A stretch of 64,000 nucleotides of DNA, from assembly GCF_003945595.2 (NCBI RefSeq), contig NW_024104365.1, forward strand, positions 8,403,049-8,467,048. The letters run 5' to 3'. This document shows positions 1-9,885 of this stretch, piece by piece; within the stretch, counting starts at the first letter, position 1; each line of letters begins with the position of its first letter. A program made the translations under genes and the position numbers. The DNA is from Pipra filicauda (Eukaryota; Chordata; Aves; Passeriformes; Pipridae). Under the pieces are notes generated by a model. That model did not search any database. It was not told the DNA's origin and saw only the letters and a list, made by a program, of their open reading frames with translations.

Positions 1-3000
1 ACACCAGGAACCTCTGCTACTGCCATTCAGAAAGCAAAGATAGAAGCCACCTGGAGTACAATCCGTGCAATTCATTCCTCACTCCAGTCTCTCCAGGAAA
101 GGGCTCAGAAGGACATGCAAGTGTTGGTGCTCTTAATTGCGACCAGCACAGGGTATCAGGTGGACAGCAACACTTTTCAGCGCCTCCTTGGACATCAAGA
201 AATTCAGTACATGGCAAAGGCAATGCAAGCGGCCCATAAGCAGTATGTGAATCTGAAGGAGCAAGATGCTGACAGAGCTGAGGCCTCCCTTCTGCTGACA
301 GGTCTGACTGTGACCCCTGAAAGTCAAGAGCTGTCCCCAGAGCAGAAGAGGGAGCGTTTAGTTTTCATGGAAAGGCACATGAAAGGCTTATGGTCCTCAG
401 GGATAAAGAATCTCCTCCAGAAGCACAGGGAATGCGAAGACTGGGAGATGCTGGAATGTGACTTGTACAAAACCATGTTAAGTGGCAGCAAATCCAAAGC
501 AAATCAAGGCACTGCAAACCAAGAGTTCCTCCACTTGCTCAAGCGCCTTGGACTAGAAAGTTGCTATCCAGGAAAAATGGGGATGGGAGATTTCCACATC
601 ATCTGCAAGACATCTCTGCATGACAGCCAGCCCAGCAAGGACCAGGAACTGCCATTTCACTTCTTGCAGAAGCTCTCAACTGTGGATTATCGGGTGAGGT
701 ACCTGACTTGCAGGGAGGGGAGCAACCCAGGACTTGTCCCTGTGCCAGAAACCTCAGAGCAAGAGCACAAAGCCTCAGACTCCTTTGAAAACTTTGGAAA
801 TGATTTGGAGGAAGCAGCCCCTGAAGCTGCAAGCAGGGAGGGCCACGTACACCCCATGGACCTCCAGATGGCAATTTTCCACTGTGCTGATGACTTCTTG
901 AGACAGTCCATTGCAACCAAGCTGGCCTTCTGCCAACTGGCACTGCCTCTGCTGGTGCCCAAGCCGGGCACTGCCCAGATCGAGTTCCCACTCTGGGCCC
1001 TCAGCCAAATCAAAAGGAGCTGGAAGGAGGTGGAAAAGTCGGGACAGCAGCCCAGAATGAACAGTTACAATAACAAACTCATTCATCAGGCAGAGACACC
1101 CATCGTGTCCTTCATCCGCATTGGCACCTCTGCCTCCTTTTCCAAGTCTCAGCTCCTCAATGCTCTGCTGAGCAAACAAAGACACGACACCTTTTTCCAC
1201 CGCCATTGCCGAGGCAGCACCAGAGAGTGTTTGCTGATGGAAGGTGTTGTGGAGATTGCCTGGTACTGTCCCCGGGGAAGCCCTGATGACACCTTTGAGT
1301 GCTGTGTGGCTTTCTGTAACCTGCATGGGGACGCCAGGGATCACAGAGCACAGCTGCAGTTCTTACAGGAGATCTCTGCTGTGAACGTGGTTCTTGTATC
1401 CGAGTCTGAGCACACGCACAACAGAGGAAAAAAACTTCTGCGTGACCTGTCGCAGTCGCAAAGGCCTCTGGTTTGTCTTCTCACTGAACAAGAGAACGTT
1501 GCAGCTGGACAATCCAGCAAAAACATAACAATAGGGATCAAGAATAGAAATGAAAGAGTAATGTTGGATGAGCTGAGCAAAACAATCAGGAATCTCCTGG
1601 AAGGGCCCAACCCACGTTTCAGCCTGGACGCCTGCCTGGACAAAGCTCGCCAGCACGGATTCTTAGTGGATGAAGATCGACCCGAGTGTGTGACAGCCAA
1701 AGCAAAGGCAAAGGAGCTGGTGACCCTTATGAAGGAAGAGAAGCTGTCTGAGATCAAATCCAAGCTCCTACCCCTTCAAGGAAAACTGTGGCACCAGTGG
1801 AGCCAAACTGAATCTGAGAAGGCAACAATAAGAAGAAAGCAATTAGAGCAAGCTTTCCCCCTCAATCAGCTGATGAAGCCATTCCTTGGCTTTCTCCAGT
1901 CACAGCCAGCAGATACCAAGAAATACTTCCTGCAGTGGATGAAGGTCTTTATGGACGACCTGTCCTCTGGTCGCCTTGAAGAACTGAGGAGAGTCCAATA
2001 CAAGTTACGGTCTGAAATCCGCGCAAGAAAGAAAGAGCAGGAAGAAATCAAAGATTCATCCATTGGCCTTGAGCACCTTTTAAGAGAGATAGGGCAGATT
2101 TATGAAGTTCAGGAAGTAATGAGTTCAAAGCATGAAAATGTTGTCAAACTGCCCCAAGTTGCAGCAGATCTGATGGTTTCAGGGTATCCTGTGGAGCTGA
2201 TGAATGGGGATGCTTCTTACCTCCCCCTGCGCTGGGTGGGAGCAATCTTTGACAGCCTAATTGAGAGGCTGGGGGACAAACGAGTGTTTGTTCTCTCCGT
2301 GCTCGGCCTGCAGAGCACAGGGAAGTCAACCCTGCTGAATGCCATGTTTGGGCTGCAGTTCAACGTCAGCGCGGGGAGATGCACCCGGGGAGCGTTTATG
2401 CAGCTCCTTCCACTGGACGAGGAGCTACAACAGGACGTGGGCTTTGATTACATGCTGGTTGTTGACACAAAGGGGCTTTGTGTCCCAGTCATGGGCCGTA
2501 AACAGTCCCTGACTAATGACAACAAGCTGGCCACCTTTGTCATTGGCATCAGCAACATGACCCTGATCAACATCTTTGGGGAAAATCCCTCAGACATGCA
2601 GGATGTTCTTGAGATCACTGTGCAGGCTTTTCTGAGGATGAAGGAAGCACATCTTTCCCCAAGCTGCCTCTTTGTCCACCAAAATGTTGCAGAAGTTACT
2701 GCCAAGGAACAGAATCTGGGAGGACAAAGACTTTTTCAGGAGATGCTGGATGAAATGACAGTGGCAGCTGCCCAGCAGGAATTCTGTGACGTCTCCTCCT
2801 TCAGCGACATCATCCATTTTGATGTGAACACCCACATTCACTACTTTGCTCACTTGTGGGAAGGAGACCCCCCAATGGCACCACCCAACCCCACCTACTG
2901 CCACAACATCCAGCAATTAAAGAGAAAAATTCTCCAGGTTGCCAAGAAGGAGTCACAAGGCAGCATTTTGAGGCTCTTGAGCCTGAAAGTTCGTATTGGT

Positions 3001-5100
3001 GACCTCTGGAATGCTTTGATGAATGAGAACTTTGTTTTCAGGTTCAAGAATTCACTGGAGATTGCTGTGTACAGGAAACTGGACACTGCCTTTAGTCAGT
3101 GGACCTGGAGGCTGAGGAGTCACATCTCAGAGGTACAAATGAGACTGGGCAACAGGATTCGGAATGGAGACTTGCAGCAAGTCAGCAGAGAACACCTGGA
3201 AGGGCTCGTGCAAGAGACAAGTGATGCCATCATGACAGACATGGAAAAGTTTTTCAGGGAAGACAAAGACCGTGAGATGCTGGCCCAGTGGAAAAGCAGC
3301 ACAGAGCTGAAGATGAAAGATCTGAAAGAGTCTCTTCTTCTTGAAACTCAAAAGAAATGTGAGAGTCTCACTGAACTGCAGAAGACCCAAAGTAAACTGG
3401 ATGCAAGGAAGTTAGAATATGAAGACGAGCTGCTGAGAAGGAGCAGGGAGTTGGCTCTGACTCTGAAAGGCAAGAGCCTCAGTGAGAGAGAACTGAAAGA
3501 CAACTTTACTACTGTCTGGGACAAGTGGATTGATGAAGTCTCCCGTGCTGCTCCCCCTCCGGAACAGGTGGATATTGATGCAGAAATAGAAGATGTCCTT
3601 CTGGAGCACTTTGAGGGGCCTGATATTTCTGCACAGATCAGGTCATTTCCCAAACACAGAGAATTTTCTTTGGACTTGGAGAAACATGTCTGGAAGAAAT
3701 CATATCTTTTTTTCCTGCTGCTGGGCCTTCACAATGCTTGTATGAACAACTTGCAGGACATCACAGACAACACCATACAGTGTGTGAAGGCAAACATTGA
3801 TAAGAAGGAACAGAAGAAAATGGATTACAGTCGAAATTTTATGCATGAAATAGTCAATGAAGTACAGAAAGGTATGAACTCCGTCCCCAGCAATATAAGG
3901 TGTACTTTTACCAGAGATTACAGCCTAGAATTCTCCCTGTACTTGTGCAGAATGGCAGGGGAAAGGTTTAAAGCCATGCACGAAGCATTCCGGAAGGATA
4001 ATTACCCAGTCATCTACCTGAGCAGTAAGAGAGAAGATTTCTTCACACATTTCCAGATTTCCTGCCAAGGAGCCATTTCTGTCACAACTTTTGCTTGTTT
4101 CCTTTGTCAAAAGATTGCCCCATCTCTCTTCCATGCTGTCTGTGAGAGGACGGCTAAAGCCATCGCTGGAGACGTGCAAGGGAAATACCCAGATTTCCAG
4201 GGCAACAGAGCCAATCTGGAGGTTTGTATCCTGAGATTCCTGGCACAAGAAGAAAATTTTAGGTATTTCAAGCAGTACCTGAAACACCCAAAAAAGTTTT
4301 TTCAGACGTACATTGAGAGATGTGTTGCGAGTTACTGTTTAGATGAGAACAGGAGGCTGGAGAAGTTTTTAGCTTCCTCCCTTGATCTTCTCTATGGAAG
4401 CATCCTGTCAGCTGTTGCTTCATCAACTGAAAAGGTCAAAGATAGAAATGACAGAGAGGACAAAACCTCTCTCTGGCTGGATGAATTTTGTAGGGAACTG
4501 ACAGAGCTGATCAACTTGCCCAGAAGTGACCTGAGGTGCATCGAGCATCAGGAGATCACAGACATTGAGTTACTAGACAAAGCCATGGAGGAAGCACTGC
4601 CTACCCTGAAGGATGGGCTCAGGAGAAAATTTGCCACTGCTGATCTGAGCTGCTTTGAAAGGCAGCCTCACACCATCCTAACAGAGCAGATTTCAGGATG
4701 CTGGGCGCAGTGTTCCTTTTGTGGGGCTGTCTGCACATACACCATGTGGGGACACGATGGGGACCATCAGCTTGTCTTCCATAGACCAGAATTTTTGACA
4801 GGACGGAAGTGGCGTGGAACGGACCACCTGGCCATTGAGATTTGTCGTAGCAACGTTGCAAGTGCCTCTAAATCTTCTAATTGGAAGATTCTTCCTGATC
4901 CATCCATGCAAGTGTACTGGAAATGGTTTGTGTGTCGTTTCAGAAGAGATCTAGAAATGTTGTACAATGGGAAATTTCAGGGCAAAGGGGAAATCCCTGA
5001 GGCCTGGCAGAGAATTACCAAGCAGGAAGCACTTGCTGCTCTGGACAAGTGTTGTGCCACGCCGATGGGAAGGAAGAACCTCCATGGCTTTGCAGTTTAG
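1..5100 (+). CDS. GVIN1: Interferon-induced very large GTPase 1-like, copy 1 (5'-partial)
   Basis: The frame is open from base 1 to the stop at 5098-5100, giving 1699 residues. The N-terminal third lies left of the window; base 1 aligns with 19402 of the complete copy. Seen in order: a degenerate G domain near residue 375, where the P-loop position reads GTSASFSKS (Ser replaces the P-loop Gly); a charged coiled-coil stretch at about 560-700; the VLIG-type G domain with P-loop GLQSTGKS at 769-776 and switch motif DTKG near 822; a helical region; and a C-terminal Cys/His cluster with CSFCGAVC and HRP near 1567-1600. The family is interferon-induced, cytosolic and nuclear, of about 2400 residues; its biochemical role is poorly known. 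Against copy 2 it lacks 18 residues next to the C-terminal cluster, including a YPYKTYRDG-type motif, and has an unusual hydrophobic stretch at 3691-3740. No frameshift or internal stop is seen, so it is probably functional. Confidence 0.93.
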   Translation, partial: TPGTSATAIQKAKIEATWSTIRAIHSSLQSLQERAQKDMQVLVLLIATSTGYQVDSNTFQRLLGHQEIQYMAKAMQAAHKQYVNLKEQDADRAEASLLLTGLTVTPESQELSPEQKRERLVFMERHMKGLWSSGIKNLLQKHRECEDWEMLECDLYKTMLSGSKSKANQGTANQEFLHLLKRLGLESCYPGKMGMGDFHIICKTSLHDSQPSKDQELPFHFLQKLSTVDYRVRYLTCREGSNPGLVPVPETSEQEHKASDSFENFGNDLEEAAPEAASREGHVHPMDLQMAIFHCADDFLRQSIATKLAFCQLALPLLVPKPGTAQIEFPLWALSQIKRSWKEVEKSGQQPRMNSYNNKLIHQAETPIVSFIRIGTSASFSKSQLLNALLSKQRHDTFFHRHCRGSTRECLLMEGVVEIAWYCPRGSPDDTFECCVAFCNLHGDARDHRAQLQFLQEISAVNVVLVSESEHTHNRGKKLLRDLSQSQRPLVCLLTEQENVAAGQSSKNITIGIKNRNERVMLDELSKTIRNLLEGPNPRFSLDACLDKARQHGFLVDEDRPECVTAKAKAKELVTLMKEEKLSEIKSKLLPLQGKLWHQWSQTESEKATIRRKQLEQAFPLNQLMKPFLGFLQSQPADTKKYFLQWMKVFMDDLSSGRLEELRRVQYKLRSEIRARKKEQEEIKDSSIGLEHLLREIGQIYEVQEVMSSKHENVVKLPQVAADLMVSGYPVELMNGDASYLPLRWVGAIFDSLIERLGDKRVFVLSVLGLQSTGKSTLLNAMFGLQFNVSAGRCTRGAFMQLLPLDEELQQDVGFDYMLVVDTKGLCVPVMGRKQSLTNDNKLATFVIGISNMTLINIFGENPSDMQDVLEITVQAFLRMKEAHLSPSCLFVHQNVAEVTAKEQNLGGQRLFQEMLDEMTVAAAQQEFCDVSSFSDIIHFDVNTHIHYFAHLWEGDPPMAPPNPTYCHNIQQLKRKILQVAKKESQGSILRLLSLKVRIGDLWNALMNENFVFRFKNSLEIAVYRKLDTAFSQWTWRLRSHISEVQMRLGNRIRNGDLQQVSREHLEGLVQETSDAIMTDMEKFFREDKDREMLAQWKSSTELKMKDLKESLLLETQKKCESLTELQKTQSKLDARKLEYEDELLRRSRELALTLKGKSLSERELKDNFTTVWDKWIDEVSRAAPPPEQVDIDAEIEDVLLEHFEGPDISAQIRSFPKHREFSLDLEKHVWKKSYLFFLLLGLHNACMNNLQDITDNTIQCVKANIDKKEQKKMDYSRNFMHEIVNEVQKGMNSVPSNIRCTFTRDYSLEFSLYLCRMAGERFKAMHEAFRKDNYPVIYLSSKREDFFTHFQISCQGAISVTTFACFLCQKIAPSLFHAVCERTAKAIAGDVQGKYPDFQGNRANLEVCILRFLAQEENFRYFKQYLKHPKKFFQTYIERCVASYCLDENRRLEKFLASSLDLLYGSILSAVASSTEKVKDRNDREDKTSLWLDEFCRELTELINLPRSDLRCIEHQEITDIELLDKAMEEALPTLKDGLRRKFATADLSCFERQPHTILTEQISGCWAQCSFCGAVCTYTMWGHDGDHQLVFHRPEFLTGRKWRGTDHLAIEICRSNVASASKSSNWKILPDPSMQVYWKWFVCRFRRDLEMLYNGKFQGKGEIPEAWQRITKQEALAALDKCCATPMGRKNLHGFAV

Positions 5101-5441
5101 AAGAACAGAGTGCAAGGCCATCCACAAAATGCTGTTTCAATGCTTATGCTCTCAAGCCGCAGGAAGACAATGGTATGCAACTGCTGACAAATTTGGGTGA
5201 AATAAGGTGTGTTACTCCAGCCCTCACTCAGAAACTCCCTTGCTTCCTGATCAACCAGAATCCTCTTCCCTTCCTGCCATAAACATTTCCCTCTGCTTTG
5301 TCCTTGAGTAAAACAAAAACCCTCCCTGTGGTGATCAGTCCCATGGCCAAGGTGGAGCCCAAGTGCCAGAGGAAGATCAAAGGCAGCACTAGGAAGCACC
5401 AACTCGATGAGCTGCTTCAGTGCAACCCCTTGGGGAGTGAT

Positions 5442-5447
5442 AATAAA
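5442..5447 (+). promoter_or_regulatory. Poly(A) signal of GVIN copy 1
   Basis: AATAAA lies 342 bases after the stop codon and a GT-rich stretch follows. The same hexamer is kept at 24902-24907 after copy 2. The 3' UTR is therefore about 0.36 kb. Confidence 0.7.
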
Positions 5448-5469
5448 GGAGTTTGTTTGGACCGGCCTG

Positions 5470-6660
5470 ATCCCTGTGTCCTTTCTGTCCAGGGAGCCCC
5501 AGCGGGGCGTGACTGAGCGCCTGTGCTGTGCACAGGGGCAGGTGAGAGGGGGGTGGCCCTGGGCCAGGGTCTGGGGGAGGGGATGTGTCAGGAGAGGGTC
5601 TGCTCAGTTCAGGGGGTCTGGTCAAGGACCACCCTCACTGTCTGAAGGGACAGTAAATAGGGCTGGAAATAGTAAATAGGAAGCCACAAAGCAGGAGCTC
5701 CAGGAAAACCAATGTGAGTGGCAGGTGACAAGGGAGGCAGCAGTGGGACCCAAGCCTGGTGTGAGTCATGGACAGAGGGCTGAGAAGGTTTATACCAGCC
5801 AGGGTCTCTGATTGGGAGCTGCTCAGTTGGGAAACTGGAGGACAAAAGGGAATGAGCCCAAACTCTCCCCAGCCCCAGAGCTGAGAAAGCAGCCATGGAG
5901 CCAGGGACAGGAACCAAAGCTGGGCAGGGGGAACATGTGCTGCAGGGGCTGAGAGCTGAGGGTACTGGGGAGACGTGGGGGTGGGAGCAGATTTGGGTGC
6001 TACTGGAGTCAGACTGGGAGTGCAGGTGCCCCTGGCCATGGTGTCAGCTGTGGGCTGAGAGGGGTCCCAGTGCAGCTACTGGGCTGAGGGGGGTCCCAGT
6101 GCAGCTACTGGAGCGAGTGGGGATGGCCTCTGGCCTGGGCTGGGCTATCAGGCACTGCAGGGTCCCTCACCTGGTACCCTCACCTCTGCCAGCAGCTCCC
6201 AGCTCCTTGTCCAGCACAGTGAGATGGTTCTCTGCACCTTTCCATGTCTCTGCCAGGCCACCCTGGCCAGCATCTCCCTTGGGGGGATCGTCCGGCATGT
6301 CCTTCCTTGCAGACATTGCTGTGGGAAGGAACAGAAACAGCTTTAAGGTCCTTTCCTACCTGACCAATTCTAGGACTCGGTGCCTTCCAGCGACACTGGG
6401 ATGCAGCAGCTCTGCCATTCTACAAGGGTTGGACCTGAGGTTGTGTAAAGGACTGATAAAAGGTAGGATCTGCTTTGCCTTTGCCTTGAGCATGGAGCTA
6501 AGAAGCCTTGCTGCAAAGGCCAGGCTGCTGCAGGAGCAGAGCTGCCTGCAAAAGCTACAGGAGGTATCCAGTAAGCTGTCAGAGGCGCCCAGTGAAGCTA
6601 TTTTTATCAAGAAAAACGGTCTTTTGATAAAAAGTTGTGACAATCAAGTACATGGCAAGG
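5470..6660. other. GVIN 3' flank shared by both copies; long chance ORF
   Basis: This flank is non-coding as far as I can tell. An open frame at 5895-6764 (289 codons) is kept in part in copy 2 but is broken there by a CGA-to-TGA change near 25568, and copy 2 also carries a 21-bp tandem duplication absent here. I recognise no protein family in it. A short tandem repeat with the unit GTCCCAGTGCAGCTACTGG occurs at about 6063-6112. Confidence 0.55.
6602..6632. repeat. Hairpin close to the duplication breakpoint
   Basis: TTTTATCAA (6602-6610) and TTGATAAAA (6624-6632) form a 9-bp perfect inverted repeat. The matching hairpin in the other copy is at 26077-26107. The similarity between the duplicated blocks ends about 30 bases further on. 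Confidence 0.7.
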
Positions 6661-6752
6661 ACTTCCCCTCCCAAAGAAGGAATACCAGGCAGATCTTGCT
6701 TGGATACTGGAGAACCAGCCAATGGACTCAGGTACCAGATACCAGGCAAACG

Positions 6753-8192
6753 GTCGTGGGTTGAGGTGGCTGGGGTATTTTTTTGGTAGCGAGGGGGCTA
6801 CATAGGGTGGCTTATGTTAGAAGCTGCTAGAAGTTTCCCCCCCAGTGAAGCCAATGATAGCTGGCTACAGGAGGGACTTCCTGCTGCTGGCCCAGGGAGA
6901 GCCAATAATAGCGCTTTTGTGATAACATATTTAAGAACAAGCTGGTTGTGCAGAAGAAATTGGAGCCAGGGAGATGCTGACTGAAGTCTCCATGTGGCTG
7001 GGGTGGCCTCCCCCACTACAGGCAGGGGAGGCAGACTCGGCCCGGGCGGCGCGGCACCTGGACCGGAGAGACAGAGCCATGGCCGAGGCCAGGGCGTGTG
7101 GCACCACAGCCCCCCGGGCCTGCCCTGCGAGCTGCCCGTGCTGCTCTCGGCTGTGCCGGCCAAGCCGAGCAGCAGCCCCTGCAAAGGGGCAGCCGGGGCT
7201 GGGGCACATGGCCCTGTGGAGAGCGGCCCCACAGCTCCCCCGGGCCCTCCCCACGAGCAGCCTGTGCTGGAGCCTGTGCTGCCTGAGGAGCCGAGCCGGG
7301 TTGGGCCGAGGGGCATGAGGGCACCCCGCGGGCTGGGCCAGGGCTGCAGAGCGGCCCCGCCGGAGGGCACTGCCCCCCCCTTTTCCCCCAGCTGAACTGA
7401 GCCAGGACAGGCCGGGGCGGCCCTGCCGTGGTGCAGCCGAACCCATGCTGGAGCAGATGGATGCATGGAAGAAGGCCGTTACCCCCCGTGGAAGGCCCAG
7501 GAGACCAAGGAGACCTGTGGATCGTGGAGAGAGAAGTCCACGTAAGAGCAAGTTATTCCCAGGTAGGACTCATGGCCCTGTGGGGCATCCACATCAGTAT
7601 AGCTCACCCCATGAAGGACCATCAGGGTGCAGAGGCCCCTCCCTGCACCCCATGGAGAAGTGACCCTTGAGACAGTAAAAATGGAAGAACTGCTGCCTGA
7701 GGGAGTGGACCCACTTTGGAGAGGTCTATTAAGGACTTATTCCTGTGGAAGGGACCCCACGGAGCAGGGGAAGGACTCAGAGCTTTGGCTCCCCTGTAAC
7801 CCGTGGTGAAGATCGTGGTGAGGCAGGTGTTCCCCTGCAGCCCATGAAGGACCATCAGGGTGCAGAGACCCCCCCCCCTGCACCCCATGGAGGAGTTAAC
7901 CATGAGACAGCACACTGGGGTGGGGCTGCTAGCTGAGGGACTTATGTTGGGAAACCCCCTTCTGAGTATCCCTGCATTGCTGAGGGGGGAGGAGAGAGAA
8001 CATGGAAGGAAGGAGAGGGGGTGGGGGAAGTGTTTTGAAGACTGTTTTATTTCTCACTCTTTAGCTCTCATCCTCTTAGTAATAAATTTAGTATTATCCC
8101 CACGTTGAGTTTTGTTTTGCCTGTATGACTTCTCCCAGCTTTTAGAGATTTTATGGGGTGCCTAGAATCTGGCCAGGGTCAACCCACGACAC
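6753..8192 (+). mobile_element. ERV-type solo LTR
   Basis: The ends are matching inverted termini: TCGTGGGTTGA at the left and TCAACCCACGA at the right. The sequence resembles the passerine ERVL-like LTRs I know, with a GGTTGAGGTGGCTGGGGTAT-type opening, a promoter-like ACATATTTAAGAA near 6925, AATAAA near 8081 and a GCCAGGGTCAACCCAC close. A block starting near 7608 recurs near 7842, so there is an internal duplication of about 234 bp. No gag, pol or env frame is present. Assignment to a named family needs a repeat-library search. Confidence 0.72.
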
Positions 8193-8470
8193 AAACTTTG
8201 CTTGGATCCTGGTGAACCAAACAATGGGCACTCAGGGTCTGCCACTGTGAGGATATTTAAGGCAGTGCCCAGGGTGGCACAGGGGGACTGCTGTGGGACC
8301 TGCTGCCACTCTGTTACTTTGCCCACTGCTTTGCTCCTCGGAGGCTACAAGACCACCTACATTTTTTCCTACTTTTCTCTCTTCCCTCTTTGTTTCTGCT
8401 CTTTTTCTGTTCTAAAATAAAGTTGAATTAGCATTTTGGAATCCAGCATCTGGCCTCGTTTTGTGCCTTA
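8193..8470 (+). mobile_element. Possible 3' part of a second, host LTR
   Basis: Directly after the LTR comes a stretch with GATATTTAAGG near 8249, a pyrimidine-rich run and AATAAA at about 8415, arranged like the R-U5 end of an LTR. Its first bases (8195-8240) resemble bases 6693-6730 on the other side of the inserted LTR. This suggests that the solo LTR entered, or sits beside, an older element. I do not recognise the family. Confidence 0.35.
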
Positions 8471-8589
8471 ATCTCACTTTGGGAATATTTGGAACCTGGT
8501 TCCTCTCAGATTTGTGGACGAAGGCTCACTGCCTCTCCACATCGGAGGAGGCTGGTTTGGAGAGTACCTTGGGAAACAGCCCTTCAAAA

Positions 8590-9005
8590 CAAAGGGGTCC
8601 AGGAAGGGTGGACAGAACTCAAGAAGGAAATCTTGAAGGCACAGGAGCAGCCTGTCCCAATGTGCTGAAAGGTGAGCCGGCAGGGCTCACCTGGCTGGGT
8701 GGCCTGGCTGGGCAGGGAGCCAGGTGACTGGCCTGGCTGGGCAGGGAGTTTTTGCAGGAACTCAGGGGAAAAAAGAGGCTGTGTCACCTTTGGAAAAAGG
8801 GGCAGGCAATTCAGGTGGTGTTTAAGGATGTCCTTAGGTCATGCAGACAGGAAAGCAGACAGCCAAAAGCTCAGTTAGAACTAATCTGTCCGTTTCTATA
8901 AAGGATAAGAAAAGCTGTTTTCATAAATACATCAGCAGCAAAAGGAGGAGCAAGGGAAACCTCCATTCTTTATTGGATGCAGCGGGGAATGTAGTTACCA
9001 AAGCT
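8590..9005 (+). mobile_element. CR1 LINE ORF2 fragment
   Basis: Wording such as CACAGGAGCAGCCTGTCCC, a GGCCTGGCTGGGCAGGGAG block and CATTCTTTATTGGATGCAG is typical of the segment between the endonuclease and reverse transcriptase domains of avian CR1 ORF2. The frame is broken, so this is a dead 5'-truncated piece. Both edges are approximate. Confidence 0.7.
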
Positions 9006-9540
9006 CGAATCCCAGGACAGGATTTCCTCAGTGTTCCCACAGCCCCGGGTGTCATCAGCACTGGGATTCGCTGTCCTGGACACAGCGAATCCAAAGGGAC
9101 ACACAGGTGTCCCAAGACTGGCTCCTGTGCCAGCAGCACCAGGAGTGCAGCACCCAGACTTTGGGTGCCCTGGCAGGGGCAGACCCGTCCCCGAGGGTCT
9201 CCTGAAGGGCGCTGGGTCCCCCCGTTTTGGGAGGGGATGAGTGGAGGGATATGTGAGGAGCTTCCAGGGTGACCTGAGCCCATCCCCGAGGCATCAGGGC
9301 ACCGAGCACTGAAGAGGGGACGGATGAGGCCGTGGCTGGGTAGATCAGGGTGGGCAGGCAGCCGTGGTGCCAACAGCAGGAACAGCTCGTTCCCTCTCCC
9401 CCGAGATTAAGTGATGGAATAGGAAATCCTCGTGTCGCCCGCCAGAGGGGGCCGAGTCCTTGTTTGATTGTTTTCTTTCCTAATCAGCTCCTAAAATAAA
9501 GCTTAACTAACAGAGTACTTTGCCCTGTAACTGCGAGGTC
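9006..9540. other. Intergenic, no gene seen
   Basis: GC-rich sequence without a recognisable gene. At about 9437-9455 there is a CCGCCAGAGGGGGCC string resembling a CTCF core, and AATAAA lies near 9494. Confidence 0.4.
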
Positions 9541-9885
9541 CAAACGGAGGGTGGGAGCAGTCCCGGGAGGGTGGGAGCAGCCCGGGAGGAAAGGGAAGGC
9601 AACCCAATAGGGTGTGAGGAGTCTCAGGAGGGTGGGAACAGCTCCGGGAGGGTGGGAGCAGTCGCAGGAGGGCGGGAGCAGCCCCGGTAAGGTGGAAGCA
9701 GCCCTGGAGGGTGGGAGAGCAGCCTCGGGAAGGTGGGAGCATTCCTGGGAAGGCGGGAGCAGCCCGGAAAGGCGGGAGTAGCCCTGTAGGGGGGAGTAGG
9801 CCGGGAGGGGACAGGGGACAACCCGGGAGGGTGGGAACAGCCCCAGGAAGGTGGGAGCAGCCCCGGACAGGTGAGAGCAGACCGC
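9541..9885. repeat. G-rich minisatellite
   Basis: Diverged tandem units of roughly 18-21 bp on the pattern GGGAGGGTGGGAGCAGCCCC, about 17 copies. Many units hold two or three runs of three G on the plus strand, so G-quadruplex formation is plausible. The 140-codon minus-strand frame here is a product of the repeat. Confidence 0.9.

Larger units (their letters stand above)
1..6661 (+). repeat. Segmental duplication, left copy
   Basis: This tract is closely similar to 19402-26136, covering the GVIN coding exon and about 1.56 kb of 3' flank. Similarity stops abruptly after 6661, where the two sequences become unrelated. The left end of the duplication is outside the window. The copy offset is 19401 at the left end and 19458 at the stop codon; five in-frame indels account for the 57-bp change. 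Confidence 0.93.

Noticed and set aside
5895..6764. A 289-codon plus-strand frame after GVIN copy 1, mostly shared with copy 2
   Set aside because: It is interrupted by TGA near 25568 in copy 2, runs into the LTR in copy 1, shows no known domain and has GC-driven composition.
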